Source: JAJYKC01 sp963823105
GTDB taxonomy: Bacteria > Acidobacteriota > Terriglobia > Bryobacterales > Bryobacteraceae
DNA: 64,000 bases
Direction of reading: 5' to 3'
Assembly: GCA_963823105.1 (NCBI GenBank)
Contig: CAWGKC010000005.1
Span: 1,116,001 to 1,180,000 of the forward strand
The translations under genes and the position numbers were made by a program. Numbering within the stretch: the stretch's first letter is position 1; the number at the start of each line of letters is the position of its first letter. The notes below the pieces were generated by a model. The model was not told where the DNA came from. It made no database searches and saw nothing but the letters and a program-made list of their open reading frames with translations. Shown piece by piece: positions 1-8,468 of this stretch.

Positions 1-97
1 GACGCGGCCCCTGTGTCGCCTTCGCAAAGAGGAAGAGGTATCGGGCGCGTTCCGCTCGCCAACATCCCGGAGGCGTCGCGCCGTGGCGCCGCCTCCT

Positions 98-1288
98 CTA
101 CGGCGCCGCGCCCTTGAGCATAAAGACCACGCCGCCGGCCTTCGTTCCACCATAGGTAGTTGTTCCGAAGAGGTTGCCGGCCGGGCCGCGGATCACACCC
201 GCCGCGGGGTACACCCCATCGGCCCCGCCGGTGAAGTTGTGAAGCACGGTCTCATTGCCGGCCGGGTCCAGCTTGTACACCACGCCCGCGCAGTCGGTAC
301 CGCCTTCAAGAGTGGTTCCGTACAGATTGCCTGCCGAGTCGCGGATCACGCCTGCGAACGGCAAACACCCGCCGGCCCCACAGGTGAAGTTCCCACAGAT
401 GAAGCTGTGCAGCACCGTCTCAACGCCCGCTGTGTCCAGCTTGAACACAACGCCAAAGTCCGCTGTGCCGCCGTTCTCAGTGGTTCCATAGAGGTTGCCT
501 GCCGGGTCGCGAATCACACCCGCGACGGGGAGGCTCCCATCGGTCCCCGTGAAGCTGTGTAGCACCGTGTACTTATGGCTGGCCGGATCGAGCTTGAACA
601 CCACGCCCTGGGACGCCGTGCCGCCATAGATGGTGGTCCCGTAGAGATTGCCTGCCGAGTCGCGGATCACGCCTGCCAAGGGCAAGCCCCCATCGGCCCC
701 GCCAGTGAAGCTGTACAGCACCGTCTCAATGCCGGCCGTGTCCAGCTTGTAGATTACACCCCAGTCGGCGATGCCACCGCGGTAAGTCGTGCCGTAGAGA
801 TTGCCTGCCGAGTCGCGGATCACGCCCGCGTTGGGATAGCGTCCGTCGGTCCCTCCTGCTGTGAAGCTGTGTAGCACCGTCTCAACGCCCGCCGTGTCGA
901 GCTTGTACACCACGCCCAGGCCCGATGTGCCGCCGCCGAAGGTCGTTCCGTAGAGATTGCCGGCCGGGTCGTGGATCACGCCTGCGACGGGATCGCTTCC
1001 ATCGGTCCTTCCCGTGAAGCTGTATAGCACCGTCTCCTGCGCGGTCGCATCCAGCTTGTACACTACGCCTGCGTTCGCCGCACCACCGTGTTCGGTGGTT
1101 CCGTACAGGTTCCCCTCCGGGTCGCCGGTCACACCTGCGGCCGGCTGGCCCCCGTCGGGATAATGCCCGAATTTGTGCAGCACGATCTCGGTCGGCTCTT
1201 GAGCCATCCCCAGAGCGGCGGACGCTGCCAATAACAGTCCACTGCCGGCCGCTCCCCGCAGCCGCATTCTCCAAAAGTTGACAGCCAT
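98..1288 (-). CDS. GloVer-repeat secreted protein, 7 units
   Basis: The 396-residue protein starts with a signal peptide (about residues 1-29, ending near GMAQ). It then consists of seven tandem units of about 50 residues, each with the core AGNLYGTT-x2-GG, then GVVYKLD and ETVLHSFTGG. This matches the Gloeo/Verruco (GloVer) repeat family known from acidobacterial, verrucomicrobial and cyanobacterial secreted proteins. A beta-propeller-like fold is likely and the function is unknown. The start codon lies behind a purine-rich GAGGAAG stretch. The gene closely resembles the second half of the 14-unit gene at 1866-4118 and shares its upstream DNA, so the two are recent paralogs. No sorting signal is visible at the C-terminus. 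Confidence 0.9.
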   Translation of the reverse strand: MAVNFWRMRLRGAAGSGLLLAASAALGMAQEPTEIVLHKFGHYPDGGQPAAGVTGDPEGNLYGTTEHGGAANAGVVYKLDATAQETVLYSFTGRTDGSDPVAGVIHDPAGNLYGTTFGGGTSGLGVVYKLDTAGVETVLHSFTAGGTDGRYPNAGVIRDSAGNLYGTTYRGGIADWGVIYKLDTAGIETVLYSFTGGADGGLPLAGVIRDSAGNLYGTTIYGGTASQGVVFKLDPASHKYTVLHSFTGTDGSLPVAGVIRDPAGNLYGTTENGGTADFGVVFKLDTAGVETVLHSFICGNFTCGAGGCLPFAGVIRDSAGNLYGTTLEGGTDCAGVVYKLDPAGNETVLHNFTGGADGVYPAAGVIRGPAGNLFGTTTYGGTKAGGVVFMLKGAAP

Positions 1289-1570
1289 TTCGGCTTCCTC
1301 CCCTCCGTCTCTCAGAAGGCTCGCCGGGCGCCGATTGTCGAACGAAGCTGCGAACTCAAACCGTGGCGTAGTCTCGACCCGAGTGACCGGTAAGAACCCG
1401 GAGGGTCGGCATGAGAGGCAGTCGCTTACGCCGGCGGACCCACAGCAGCTTCGGACTCGACAGTCCTTAATCTGATCTCACCATACGCCGAAAGAACGAG
1501 GCTGTCAAGATCTACATTTGATACTCGGAGAAAATGCGAGCGGCGGCCGCCGGGTGCGCCGAGGAGAAGC
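1289..1570. repeat. Duplicated upstream segment, copy A
   Basis: This non-coding segment upstream of the first GloVer gene is repeated at 4119-4400 upstream of the second, at roughly 85-90 percent identity by eye. The match runs from the start codon through the leader and into the 3' end of a PadR-like gene. On the transcribed (minus) strand the leader holds a short hairpin (1453-1466, five-base-pair stem) and a conserved CCGG-GTTCTTA-CCGG element near 1385-1405. Confidence 0.8.
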
Positions 1571-1768
1571 GAAAGAGTGAAAACCGGCGTGCCGCATTTT
1601 CGCGGAGACCGCCCCGCTCGGCGGTGGGATCGGCGAACCATGAACTCAGATATCCCTTCGCCTCCAGCCGGTCGAGCGTGGAGTAAAGGCTCCCGAAGCG
1701 CCCTCCGCCAGCCGCACGACGGCCAGGAGGACGATCTGTTCGAACTCGCCGAGGTAAGGGTCGCTCAT
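1512..1768 (-). pseudogene. PadR-family regulator, broken
   Basis: The start (ATG at 1768-1766) gives MSDPYLGEFEQIVLLAVVRLAEG, the usual beginning of the short PadR-family regulators found next to acidobacterial permeases. The reading then jumps frame to GSLYSTLDRLEAKGYLSSW and PTAERGG, the wing and following helix of the same fold. About twenty codons that normally join these parts (the AYG...EIE...GRKVS stretch) are missing, so helices 2 and 3 of the winged helix are gone. The C-terminal tail runs to 1512. A copy of this tail alone survives at about 4340-4400. No permease gene is adjacent. Confidence 0.7.
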
Positions 1769-1865
1769 GATTATTTCTGAATTGTAGACCAAATGGAGGC
1801 GCGCGGGCAAGGGGGTGGCGCAGGCCGCGCATCGGACGCCGGTGGAGAGGCGCGCGCCGCCTCCT

Positions 1866-4118
1866 CTATGGCGCCGCGCCCTGGAGCATAAAGACCACGC
1901 CGCCGCCCTTCGTTCCACCGAAGGTAGTTGTTCCGAAGAGGTTGCCGGCCGGGCCGCGGATCACACCCGCGAAGGGGCCACCCCCGTCGTCTCCTCCGGT
2001 GAAGGCGTGCAATACCGTCTCATTGCCGGCCGGATCCAGCTTGTACACCACGCCCGCGTTCGCCGCCCCTCCGAAGCGAGTCGTTCCGTACAGGTTGCCC
2101 GCCGCGTCGCGGATTACGCCTGCGATGGGGCCGGCCCCATCGGCCCCGTTTGTGAAGCTGTGTAGCACCTTATTATTCCCGGCGGCGTCCAGTTCGTAGA
2201 CCACGCCAAGGCCCGCGGCGCCGCCAGCCCAAGTCGTTCCGTACAGATTGCCCGCCGAGTCGCGCATCACACCTGCGTTGGGGTCGCTCCCATCGGCCCC
2301 GCCCGTGAAGCTGTGCAGCACCGTGTAATTATTGCGGGCCGGATTCAGCTTGAACACGACGCCATGGCCCGCGGCGCCGCCACCCCAAGTCGTTCCGTAC
2401 AGGTTGCCCGCCGAGTCGCCGATCAGACCTGCGTAAGGGTAAGTTCCATCAGGGCCGGTGAAGGTGTGCAGCACCTTAAAATCGCCGGATGGATCCAGCT
2501 TGTACACCACGCCACCCGCCGTGCCTCCGTAGTAAGTGGTTCCGTACAGATTGCCGGCCGAATCGCGGATGACTCCTGAGTACGGGTTGCCGCCGTCGGG
2601 CCCGCCTGAGAAGCTATATAGCACCGTCTCAACGCCCGCCGTGTCCAGCTTGTACACTACGCCCTCGTCCGCTGTGCCGCCGTGGAGGGTCGTCCCGTAG
2701 AGATTGCCGGCCGGGTCGCGGATCACGCCTGCGTTGGGGTCGCCTCCATCGGTCCCTCCCGTGAAGCTGTATAGCACCGTCTCCTGCGCGGTCGCATCCA
2801 GCTTGTACACTGTGCCCGAGTTCGCCGCGCCGCCGATTTCAGTGGTTCCGTATAGGTTCCCCGCCGGGTCGCCGGTCACACCCGCGGCCGGGTCGCCCCC
2901 ATCGGTCGCGAAGGGAAAACTGTACAGCACCGCGAAGTTACCGGCCGCATCGAGCTTGAACACAACGCCAAAGCCCGCTATGCCGCCGTACGGAGTGGTT
3001 CCGTAGAGGTTGCCCTCAGGGTCGCGGGTCACACCTGCGACGGGGTTGCCCCCATCGGCCCCGCCTGTGAAGCTGTGCAGCACCGAATAATTCCCGGCGG
3101 CGTCCAACTCGTACACCACGCCCGCGCCTCCGGCGCCGACATAGGTGGCGGTCCCGTAGAGGTTGCCGTACGAGTCGCGGATTACACCTGCCTGGGGGGA
3201 CCCGCCGTCGGCCCCGCCCGTGAAGGTGTACAGGGTCGTGAACTGGCCGGTCGTATCCAGCTTGTAAACCACGCCGACGCCGTATGGGCCGCCGGTATGG
3301 CTCGTCCCGTATAGGTTGCCCGCCGAGTCGAGGATCACACCTGCCAGGGGTTCGCACCCGTCGTTCCCGCACGTGAAGCTGTGTAGCACCGTCTCATTGC
3401 CGGCCGGATCCACTTTGTACACTACACCGGCATGCGATTCGCCGCCCAATTCGGTGGTCCCATATAGGTTGCCGGCCGAATCCCTGACGAGCCCTGCCCG
3501 GATTGCCATGCCGGAGCCCCCATCGGCCCCCGTAAAGCTATGGAGCACGGAGTATTTGCCGGCCGGATCCAGTTTGAACACAATGCCCCGACCCGCCGTG
3601 CCGCCTCCGGCGACTCCATACAGGTTGCCCGCGGAGTCGCGGATCACGCCAGCGTAGGGCAAGCCCCCATCGGCCCCGCCCGTGAAGCTGTGCAGCACCG
3701 TCTCAATGCCGGCCGGATCCACCTTGTAGACCACACCCGAGTCGGCGATGCCACCGTAGGTAGTCGTGCCGTAGAGGTTGCCTGCCGAGTCGGCGATCAC
3801 ACCGGCGTTCGGGAAACGCCCATCGGCTCCGCCTGTGAAACCATACCGCACCGTCTCTTGGCCGGTGGTGTCCAGCTTGAACACCACGCCGCCGCCGGAT
3901 GGGCCGCCGCCTTCGGTCGTCCCGAATAAGTTGCCAGCCGGCCCTCGGATCACACTTGCCTGGGGATCCCCTCCATGGGAAGAAAAAGGTGCGAAAGTGT
4001 GCAGCACGATCTCGGGCGGCTCTTGCGCTTGCGCCATCTCCAGAGCGGCTAACGCTACCAATAAAAGTCCGCTTGCGGCCGCTCCCCGCAGCCGGATTCC
4101 CCAAAAGTTGACAGCCAT
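1866..4118 (-). CDS. GloVer-repeat secreted protein, 14 units
   Basis: The 750-residue paralog of the gene at 98-1288 has the same N-terminal sequence (MAVNFW...LRGAA) and signal peptide. It carries fourteen units with the NLYGTT core, exactly twice the number in its neighbour. Units 8-14 resemble the seven units of the short gene most closely, for example both carry LDATAQETVLYSFTG after their first matching unit. One unit has lost the TT (AGNLYGVAGGG) and one has YGNLYGTA. The protein is secreted and probably built of propeller blades; no enzymatic motif is visible. Confidence 0.9.
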   Translation of the reverse strand: MAVNFWGIRLRGAAASGLLLVALAALEMAQAQEPPEIVLHTFAPFSSHGGDPQASVIRGPAGNLFGTTEGGGPSGGGVVFKLDTTGQETVRYGFTGGADGRFPNAGVIADSAGNLYGTTTYGGIADSGVVYKVDPAGIETVLHSFTGGADGGLPYAGVIRDSAGNLYGVAGGGTAGRGIVFKLDPAGKYSVLHSFTGADGGSGMAIRAGLVRDSAGNLYGTTELGGESHAGVVYKVDPAGNETVLHSFTCGNDGCEPLAGVILDSAGNLYGTSHTGGPYGVGVVYKLDTTGQFTTLYTFTGGADGGSPQAGVIRDSYGNLYGTATYVGAGGAGVVYELDAAGNYSVLHSFTGGADGGNPVAGVTRDPEGNLYGTTPYGGIAGFGVVFKLDAAGNFAVLYSFPFATDGGDPAAGVTGDPAGNLYGTTEIGGAANSGTVYKLDATAQETVLYSFTGGTDGGDPNAGVIRDPAGNLYGTTLHGGTADEGVVYKLDTAGVETVLYSFSGGPDGGNPYSGVIRDSAGNLYGTTYYGGTAGGVVYKLDPSGDFKVLHTFTGPDGTYPYAGLIGDSAGNLYGTTWGGGAAGHGVVFKLNPARNNYTVLHSFTGGADGSDPNAGVMRDSAGNLYGTTWAGGAAGLGVVYELDAAGNNKVLHSFTNGADGAGPIAGVIRDAAGNLYGTTRFGGAANAGVVYKLDPAGNETVLHAFTGGDDGGGPFAGVIRGPAGNLFGTTTFGGTKGGGVVFMLQGAAP

Positions 4119-4606
4119 TTCGGCTTCCTCCCCTCCGTCTCTCAGAAGGCGCGCTGGGCGCTGACTGTCGAGAGAAGCTGCGAACTTCTACCGTGGCGTG
4201 GTCTCGAAATGGGCGACCGGTAAGAACCCCGAGGGCCGGCATGAGAGGCGGTCTCTTGCGCCGGCGGACCCACAGCAGCTTCGGACTCGACAGTCGTTGA
4301 TCTGACCTCAACTTACGCGGAAAGAACGAGGCTGTCAAGGTTTACTTGATACTCGGAGAAAATGCGAGCGGCGGTCGCCGGGCGGGCCGAGGAGAAGCGA
4401 AGGAACGCAGTATTGGGGCTGGCTCGGCGGATTCGCCTTCCTGCGAGGCTAACGGAATACATTACGGGCAACGCCGCTCAAGTTCAGCTTTCAGGGATGC
4501 CCACGTTGCGACACCGCGCCTATCGTTGTCGAGTGAACCGAGGCGGCGCCTCAGGCTCGGCTTCCCGCGCACCGGTCGAGGGTTGCCGCTCACGTTCGGG
4601 ACCGAC

Positions 4607-4681
4607 CTAAAGTTGCGCGATGAGCGCCAGACGCTCCACCGGCGTCAAACGGACGATTTCGCCGGGAGCGGGCGATTCCAT
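4607..4681 (-). pseudogene. Possible antitoxin remnant (addiction-module type)
   Basis: A 24-residue open frame ends in IVRLTPVERLALIAQL and then stops. The pattern LTP-x-ERL-x-LI-x-xL is the start of the small 'putative addiction module' antitoxins paired with RelE-like toxins. Only this first helix is present, and no toxin gene is next to it. It could be chance similarity. Confidence 0.25.
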
Positions 4682-4719
4682 GCTTTCCAGCCTACGAAGA
4701 AGCGGCGGGACCCACACTA

Positions 4720-4748
4720 TTGACCGATCGGTCGAATAATAATAGCAT
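4720..4748 (+). promoter_or_regulatory. tetR promoter and palindromic operator
   Basis: A perfect 12-base palindrome, GACCGATCGGTC, lies at 4722-4733 and is typical of TetR-family operators. It covers a -35 box TTGACC (4720-4725). After 17 bases comes the -10 box TAGCAT (4743-4748). The predicted transcription start falls on the ATG of tetR at 4755, so the operator would block polymerase directly and the mRNA would be leaderless. The arrangement indicates autoregulation. Confidence 0.75.
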
Positions 4749-4754
4749 TGGCTC

Positions 4755-5360
4755 ATGGCCATCAAAGGACAGCGCACAAAGGCGGGAACCCGGACCCGGA
4801 CGGCCATTCTGGACGCCACGCTCAGGCTCCTTGGCCGCGCGGGCCCGGATGCGTTCAGCGCTTCCACCCTGGCGAAGGAAGCCGGCGTCAGCAAGGCGGC
4901 GCTCTTTCACCATTTCGATTCGATTGAGGAAATCCCGCTCGCGGCCTTCGAACAATTCTGGCTCCACTCCCTCGGATCCGATCCGGGAAAGCCGGTATCG
5001 GCGCGTGGCTATCTTGAGGGCCTCGGCCGGCAGGTAATGATTCCGGCCGAGAAGCGGGGCGAACTTCTGAGAGCCCAGGTTGTGTTTGTGACGAAGGCGG
5101 TTTTCGATACCCGCCTGCGCAAGCATCTGGCGGCGCGCGCGGCCCAAATGCATCGGGCGGTGGTTCAGGAACTCGCGGCGCGCCTTCCCCAAAGCCTCGC
5201 GGCATCTGAGATCGACGCACTGGCGCGCATGGCGGAAATGACCCTGGATGGCCTCATGATCGCCCTCGTGATACGCAAGGGATCGAAGGAACTGGCCGAA
5301 ACGAAACGGGCTTGGGCCGGTTTTGTCGATCTGCTTCTCGCCCGCGCGGGAGCCGGATGA
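4755..5360 (+). CDS. TetR/AcrR-family transcriptional regulator
   Basis: The 201-residue protein has an N-terminal TetR DNA-binding domain (about residues 10-60; helix-turn-helix around STLAKEAGVSKAALFHHF). The C-terminal ligand-binding domain is all helical (about 75-195). Length and layout are normal for the family. It probably represses its own operon through the palindrome at 4722-4733. The gene overlaps the next by ATGA (5357-5360), so TetR, the DUF1295 membrane protein and the glycosyltransferase are translationally coupled. The inducer is unknown. The co-transcribed genes suggest control of modification or export of a lipophilic small molecule, which is inference. Confidence 0.93.
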   Translation: MAIKGQRTKAGTRTRTAILDATLRLLGRAGPDAFSASTLAKEAGVSKAALFHHFDSIEEIPLAAFEQFWLHSLGSDPGKPVSARGYLEGLGRQVMIPAEKRGELLRAQVVFVTKAVFDTRLRKHLAARAAQMHRAVVQELAARLPQSLAASEIDALARMAEMTLDGLMIALVIRKGSKELAETKRAWAGFVDLLLARAGAG

Positions 5361-6142
5361 TGCCAAAACAGATTCTCCTTTTCGCGCCCGATGCGGTCCA
5401 TTGGATCCGGGTTGCCATCGTCATCGAGACGATGGCTTCGCTCGCATGGATCGCCTCCGCCGCCACGCAGCGGGTGAAGTTCACTTTCGTCTTCGGCTTC
5501 AACGTGATGTTGCCGGTCGCATATATGCATTTGGCCGCCAGTGGCCGTCTCGGCTGGCGCGGGGCGCTCGCCGCAATCAGCGTCGCCGTTTACTTAGTGA
5601 ACATGAACCTTGTCATCCTGCTCTGGACACGGGACACGGCAATGTCCAAGCTCGATCGCCACCTCGGTAGAGTCGAGAAACACGCGCTTCCTTTTCTTAT
5701 GGCGAACGTGGCCGGCTGGTTCTATTGCCTGCCATTTTATTTTGCCGGCCGGCGGAGGGGACCGCTAGACTGGCAGGACGTCATTGCAGTCGTCGTTTAC
5801 ACAATCGGAACCGTCGTTCACTTTACGGCGGACTTGCAAAAGAAGCGCTTTAAAGCGAAGCCGGAAATGCAGGGCCGGTTGCTCGACAAGGGTCTCTGGC
5901 GCTACAGCCGCCACCCGAACTACTTCGGCGACGCGCTCGTCTACATTGGCTGGGCGCTATTGGCCGCCAATCCGTGGGCGTGGTTATCGCCCGCGGTAAA
6001 TCTCGCACAATACGCCTTTGACGCCATACCGAAGAATGAAAAATGGGCGGCGGAACGATACGGGCAGGCCTGGTCCAATTATGTATCGCGCACAAGCCGC
6101 TTCTTCCTCTGGGTCAGTCGCGGCCCCGCGGGCATGAGATGA
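5357..6142 (+). CDS. DUF1295 / isoprenylcysteine methyltransferase-like membrane protein
   Basis: The 261-residue membrane protein has about six hydrophobic segments and a C-terminal block GLWRYSRHPNYFGDALVYIGW (about residues 180-200). That block is the signature of the DUF1295 / steroid 5-alpha-reductase / ICMT-like superfamily, where the RHPNY region binds the cofactor. The substrate is not predictable. Its first eleven codons (MMPKQILLFAP) are near-identical to the start of the next gene and do not look like a native N-terminus for this family. Both ends overlap their neighbours by ATGA, giving tight coupling in the tetR operon. Confidence 0.85.
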   Translation: MMPKQILLFAPDAVHWIRVAIVIETMASLAWIASAATQRVKFTFVFGFNVMLPVAYMHLAASGRLGWRGALAAISVAVYLVNMNLVILLWTRDTAMSKLDRHLGRVEKHALPFLMANVAGWFYCLPFYFAGRRRGPLDWQDVIAVVVYTIGTVVHFTADLQKKRFKAKPEMQGRLLDKGLWRYSRHPNYFGDALVYIGWALLAANPWAWLSPAVNLAQYAFDAIPKNEKWAAERYGQAWSNYVSRTSRFFLWVSRGPAGMR

Positions 6143-7419
6143 TGCCGAAGCAAACCCTCCTCTTCGCGCCGTGTGCGTTCAATCTGGCGGAAACCAGCCG
6201 CATGGTCGAGATCGCCAAAGCCATCGCGCGGCATCCGGAAGCCAGCAAGGTCTTCGAGATTCATTTCATCTCGGACGGCGGCGATTTCGAGAACATGATC
6301 GAGAAGCACGGCTTTGCCCTGACGCGGCTGGAGCCCCGCCTCACTAAGGAAAAGATCGAGCACATCGCCAAGGTGGACCGAGGGGAGAAGTTTGCACCCG
6401 CGTTCACCGACGCCGAAACGATCCAGCGCGTCGACAACGAAATCGCTTGCCTCAAGCACCTTAAGCCCGCCGCTGTCGTCACAGGTTCCTACGTGACCAT
6501 CCCGGTGACGTGCCGGGTTCTAGAGACGCCACTCGTCTGGGTGGTTCAATCGACCTGGCTCCCGGACTTCTTTTGCCACGGCGCGGGCATGACGGACGAC
6601 ATCCGGCCCGCGCCGTTGAAAGCGGCCGCGGACTGGGCGGTGCTGCAGTTCATCAATTTCTGGATCCGGTACGGATTTCTCAATGCCCTCAACCGCACCG
6701 CGAAACATTTCGGGGTTCCGGGCTATGCCTCGATCTTCGAGTTCTGGCGCGGAGACATTACGCTCGTTGCGGAGCCTCCCGAATTTTCCGGTGTCAAGCT
6801 GCCGCCCAAACACTATTTCACAGGCCCTCTCATTCCCGAGGACGAATTCCCCCTGCCCCCGGAACTCGCCGCTATTCCAAGGGACAAGCCACTGATCTAT
6901 TTCGCTATGGGGAGTTCCGGTACGCCCGAGATCGCCGCCAAAATCCTTGAGAGCTTCGAAGGCAAGCCCTACCGCGTGATCGCTCCGGTGAAGTTCCTGC
7001 TGGAGCGAGCGCCCGGCGTCCATGTTCCGTCGAACGTCCTGGTCACCGGCTGGGTTCCGGCGATTCAGGTCAACGGAATGGCAGACCTCGCGGTCATTCA
7101 CGGAGGCATCGGAACCGTGATGGCCGCCGCGCTTGCGGGTAAGCCGGTGGTTGGCGTCGGCATGCAGATGGAACAGGTTGCCAATCTGGCCTGTCTCGAA
7201 CGCCTCGGCTTCGCGATCCGGGTTCCGAAATCCAAGGACCCCTCCCGGCATGTTCAGGACGCAATCCAGAAATTGCTGCATGACGAACGGGCGAAGGCCA
7301 AAGCGGCCGCGTTCGCCAAAGTCATCGCGCAATGGAATGGACCGAAGCTGGCAGCCGGCATGCTGTTTGAGCATTACGGCAATTCGAGACCGCATCCGTT
7401 CCCAAACCCTCGCGGTTAG
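6139..7419 (+). CDS. GT1-type glycosyltransferase (MGT/UGT-like)
   Basis: This 426-residue cytoplasmic enzyme has a GT-B fold. The N-terminal acceptor half begins LLFAPCAFNLAETSRMVEIAKAI. The C-terminal donor half contains VLVTGWVPAIQ...LAVIHGGIGTVMAAALAGKPVVGVGMQMEQVANLA, the nucleotide-sugar-binding signature of the UDP-glycosyltransferase / macrolide glycosyltransferase group. It probably transfers a sugar from a nucleotide donor to a small lipophilic acceptor. It is the third gene of the TetR operon and overlaps the DUF1295 gene by ATGA. Such regulator-transferase pairs often act in inactivation or tailoring of a natural product, but the acceptor cannot be named. Confidence 0.88.
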   Translation: MMPKQTLLFAPCAFNLAETSRMVEIAKAIARHPEASKVFEIHFISDGGDFENMIEKHGFALTRLEPRLTKEKIEHIAKVDRGEKFAPAFTDAETIQRVDNEIACLKHLKPAAVVTGSYVTIPVTCRVLETPLVWVVQSTWLPDFFCHGAGMTDDIRPAPLKAAADWAVLQFINFWIRYGFLNALNRTAKHFGVPGYASIFEFWRGDITLVAEPPEFSGVKLPPKHYFTGPLIPEDEFPLPPELAAIPRDKPLIYFAMGSSGTPEIAAKILESFEGKPYRVIAPVKFLLERAPGVHVPSNVLVTGWVPAIQVNGMADLAVIHGGIGTVMAAALAGKPVVGVGMQMEQVANLACLERLGFAIRVPKSKDPSRHVQDAIQKLLHDERAKAKAAAFAKVIAQWNGPKLAAGMLFEHYGNSRPHPFPNPRG

Positions 7420-7504
7420 GTGGTGGAAACAAGGGCCGCTTTACAATGGGCTTGCACGCGACAGATATCTATCGCAGGCTTAATCTTCCCGGCGAGAAAC
7501 TTCT

Positions 7505-8233
7505 ATGTCCGATCTTCAGACCTTCGGCAAGAACCTCACGATCGTCGATGGTCCGTCCGTCCGCGACATGGGAGTCATGTTTACGACCCGGATGACCGTC
7601 GCGAAACTCGCCGACGGTTCACTCTGGGTCAGTTCTCCCATATCCGCGCCGTTCGATACGCTGAAGCGCATCACTGAATTGGGACCTGTCCGATACCTCG
7701 CCGCAGCGACGCCGCGGCATGTGTGGCGGCTGGCGGCGTGGCACACGCTGTTTCCCGAAGCACAGCTTTGGGCGCCGCGCCCTACCCCGTTCACATTGAA
7801 GAAAGGGCATCTGCCCTTCGCCGGCATTCTGGGGGACGAGCCGCCTCAAGCATGGAAGGACGACTTCGACCAGCTTGCGTTCAAGGGCAACCCGCTCATC
7901 GAAGAAATCCTCTTCTTCCATAAGCAGTCGCGCACGGTCATCCTGGACGATTTGATCCAGATTCATCCAATCGCCAAGGGCAAGCCTTTTCGCAATGCGC
8001 TGCTCAAACTGGGGGGCGTTGCGTCTCCACATGGCGGCGTTCCGCTCGATATCAGGCTGTCGTTCAGCAATCGAGACCTCGCGCGGCGATCGCTCGAAAA
8101 GTTGCTGTCGTGGGATTTCGACAAGCTGGTCATCGCCCACGGTCCGTGCATCGAGAACGGCGCAAGGCCGTTCGTGAAGCGGGCTTTCCAATGGCTCGCA
8201 AGACCGGCCATCGCGCAGCACGGCCCTGGATAA
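7505..8233 (+). CDS. DUF4336 family protein
   Basis: The 242-residue protein matches the DUF4336 group, a degenerate metallo-beta-lactamase-fold family: an N-terminal section VRDMGVMFTTRMTVAKLADGSLWVSSP, then TPRHVWRLAAWHTLFPEAQLWAP, and SRTVILDDLIQ. No intact HxHxDH zinc motif is present, as usual in this family, so hydrolase activity is uncertain. It follows the glycosyltransferase by 85 bases on the same strand and may belong to the same transcript. Confidence 0.75.
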   Translation: MSDLQTFGKNLTIVDGPSVRDMGVMFTTRMTVAKLADGSLWVSSPISAPFDTLKRITELGPVRYLAAATPRHVWRLAAWHTLFPEAQLWAPRPTPFTLKKGHLPFAGILGDEPPQAWKDDFDQLAFKGNPLIEEILFFHKQSRTVILDDLIQIHPIAKGKPFRNALLKLGGVASPHGGVPLDIRLSFSNRDLARRSLEKLLSWDFDKLVIAHGPCIENGARPFVKRAFQWLARPAIAQHGPG

Positions 8234-8455
8234 CGCTCGCCGACCGGGCGAACGAGCAGGGAACATTCCGGCCGGTGCGCTTCAAGGAGGCGGACGCGCA
8301 AATAGCGCATGCGAAAGCTCAATGGCCGCATTCAAGCCGTGATAGCCGGGGGCGCGCGCCATTCCCGGTATTTGCCGGCCTTCCATTCAGCGAAGCTCGT
8401 GTACTCGCGGACGGTCCGATCGATGCGCCCGAGCGCCGCGTCCCGGCGCCCGCGA

Positions 8456-8461
8456 TAAAAT
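8456..8461 (+). promoter_or_regulatory. -10 box of the GNAT gene
   Basis: TAAAAT ends seven bases before the GTG start at 8469, so transcription would begin at or one base before the start codon. No clear -35 box is seen. Confidence 0.5.
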
Positions 8462-8468
8462 CGAACGA

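Larger units (their letters stand above)
4119..4754. other. Intergenic region: duplicated leader, PadR tail, micro-remnant
   Basis: The first 280 bases are copy B of the duplicated upstream segment, with about 60 bases at 4340-4400 encoding only the tail of a PadR-like protein (RFSSARPATAARIFSEYQ) on the minus strand. From 4400 to 4600 I see nothing recognisable. A 24-codon remnant lies at 4607-4681, and the operator and promoter of the next operon begin at 4720. Confidence 0.7.

Noticed and set aside
255..1163. Plus-strand frames and regular repeats across the GloVer genes, at first sight CRISPR-like
   Set aside because: The period is about 150 bases, the units are degenerate and they encode protein repeats on the minus strand; there are no conserved short repeats with unique spacers.
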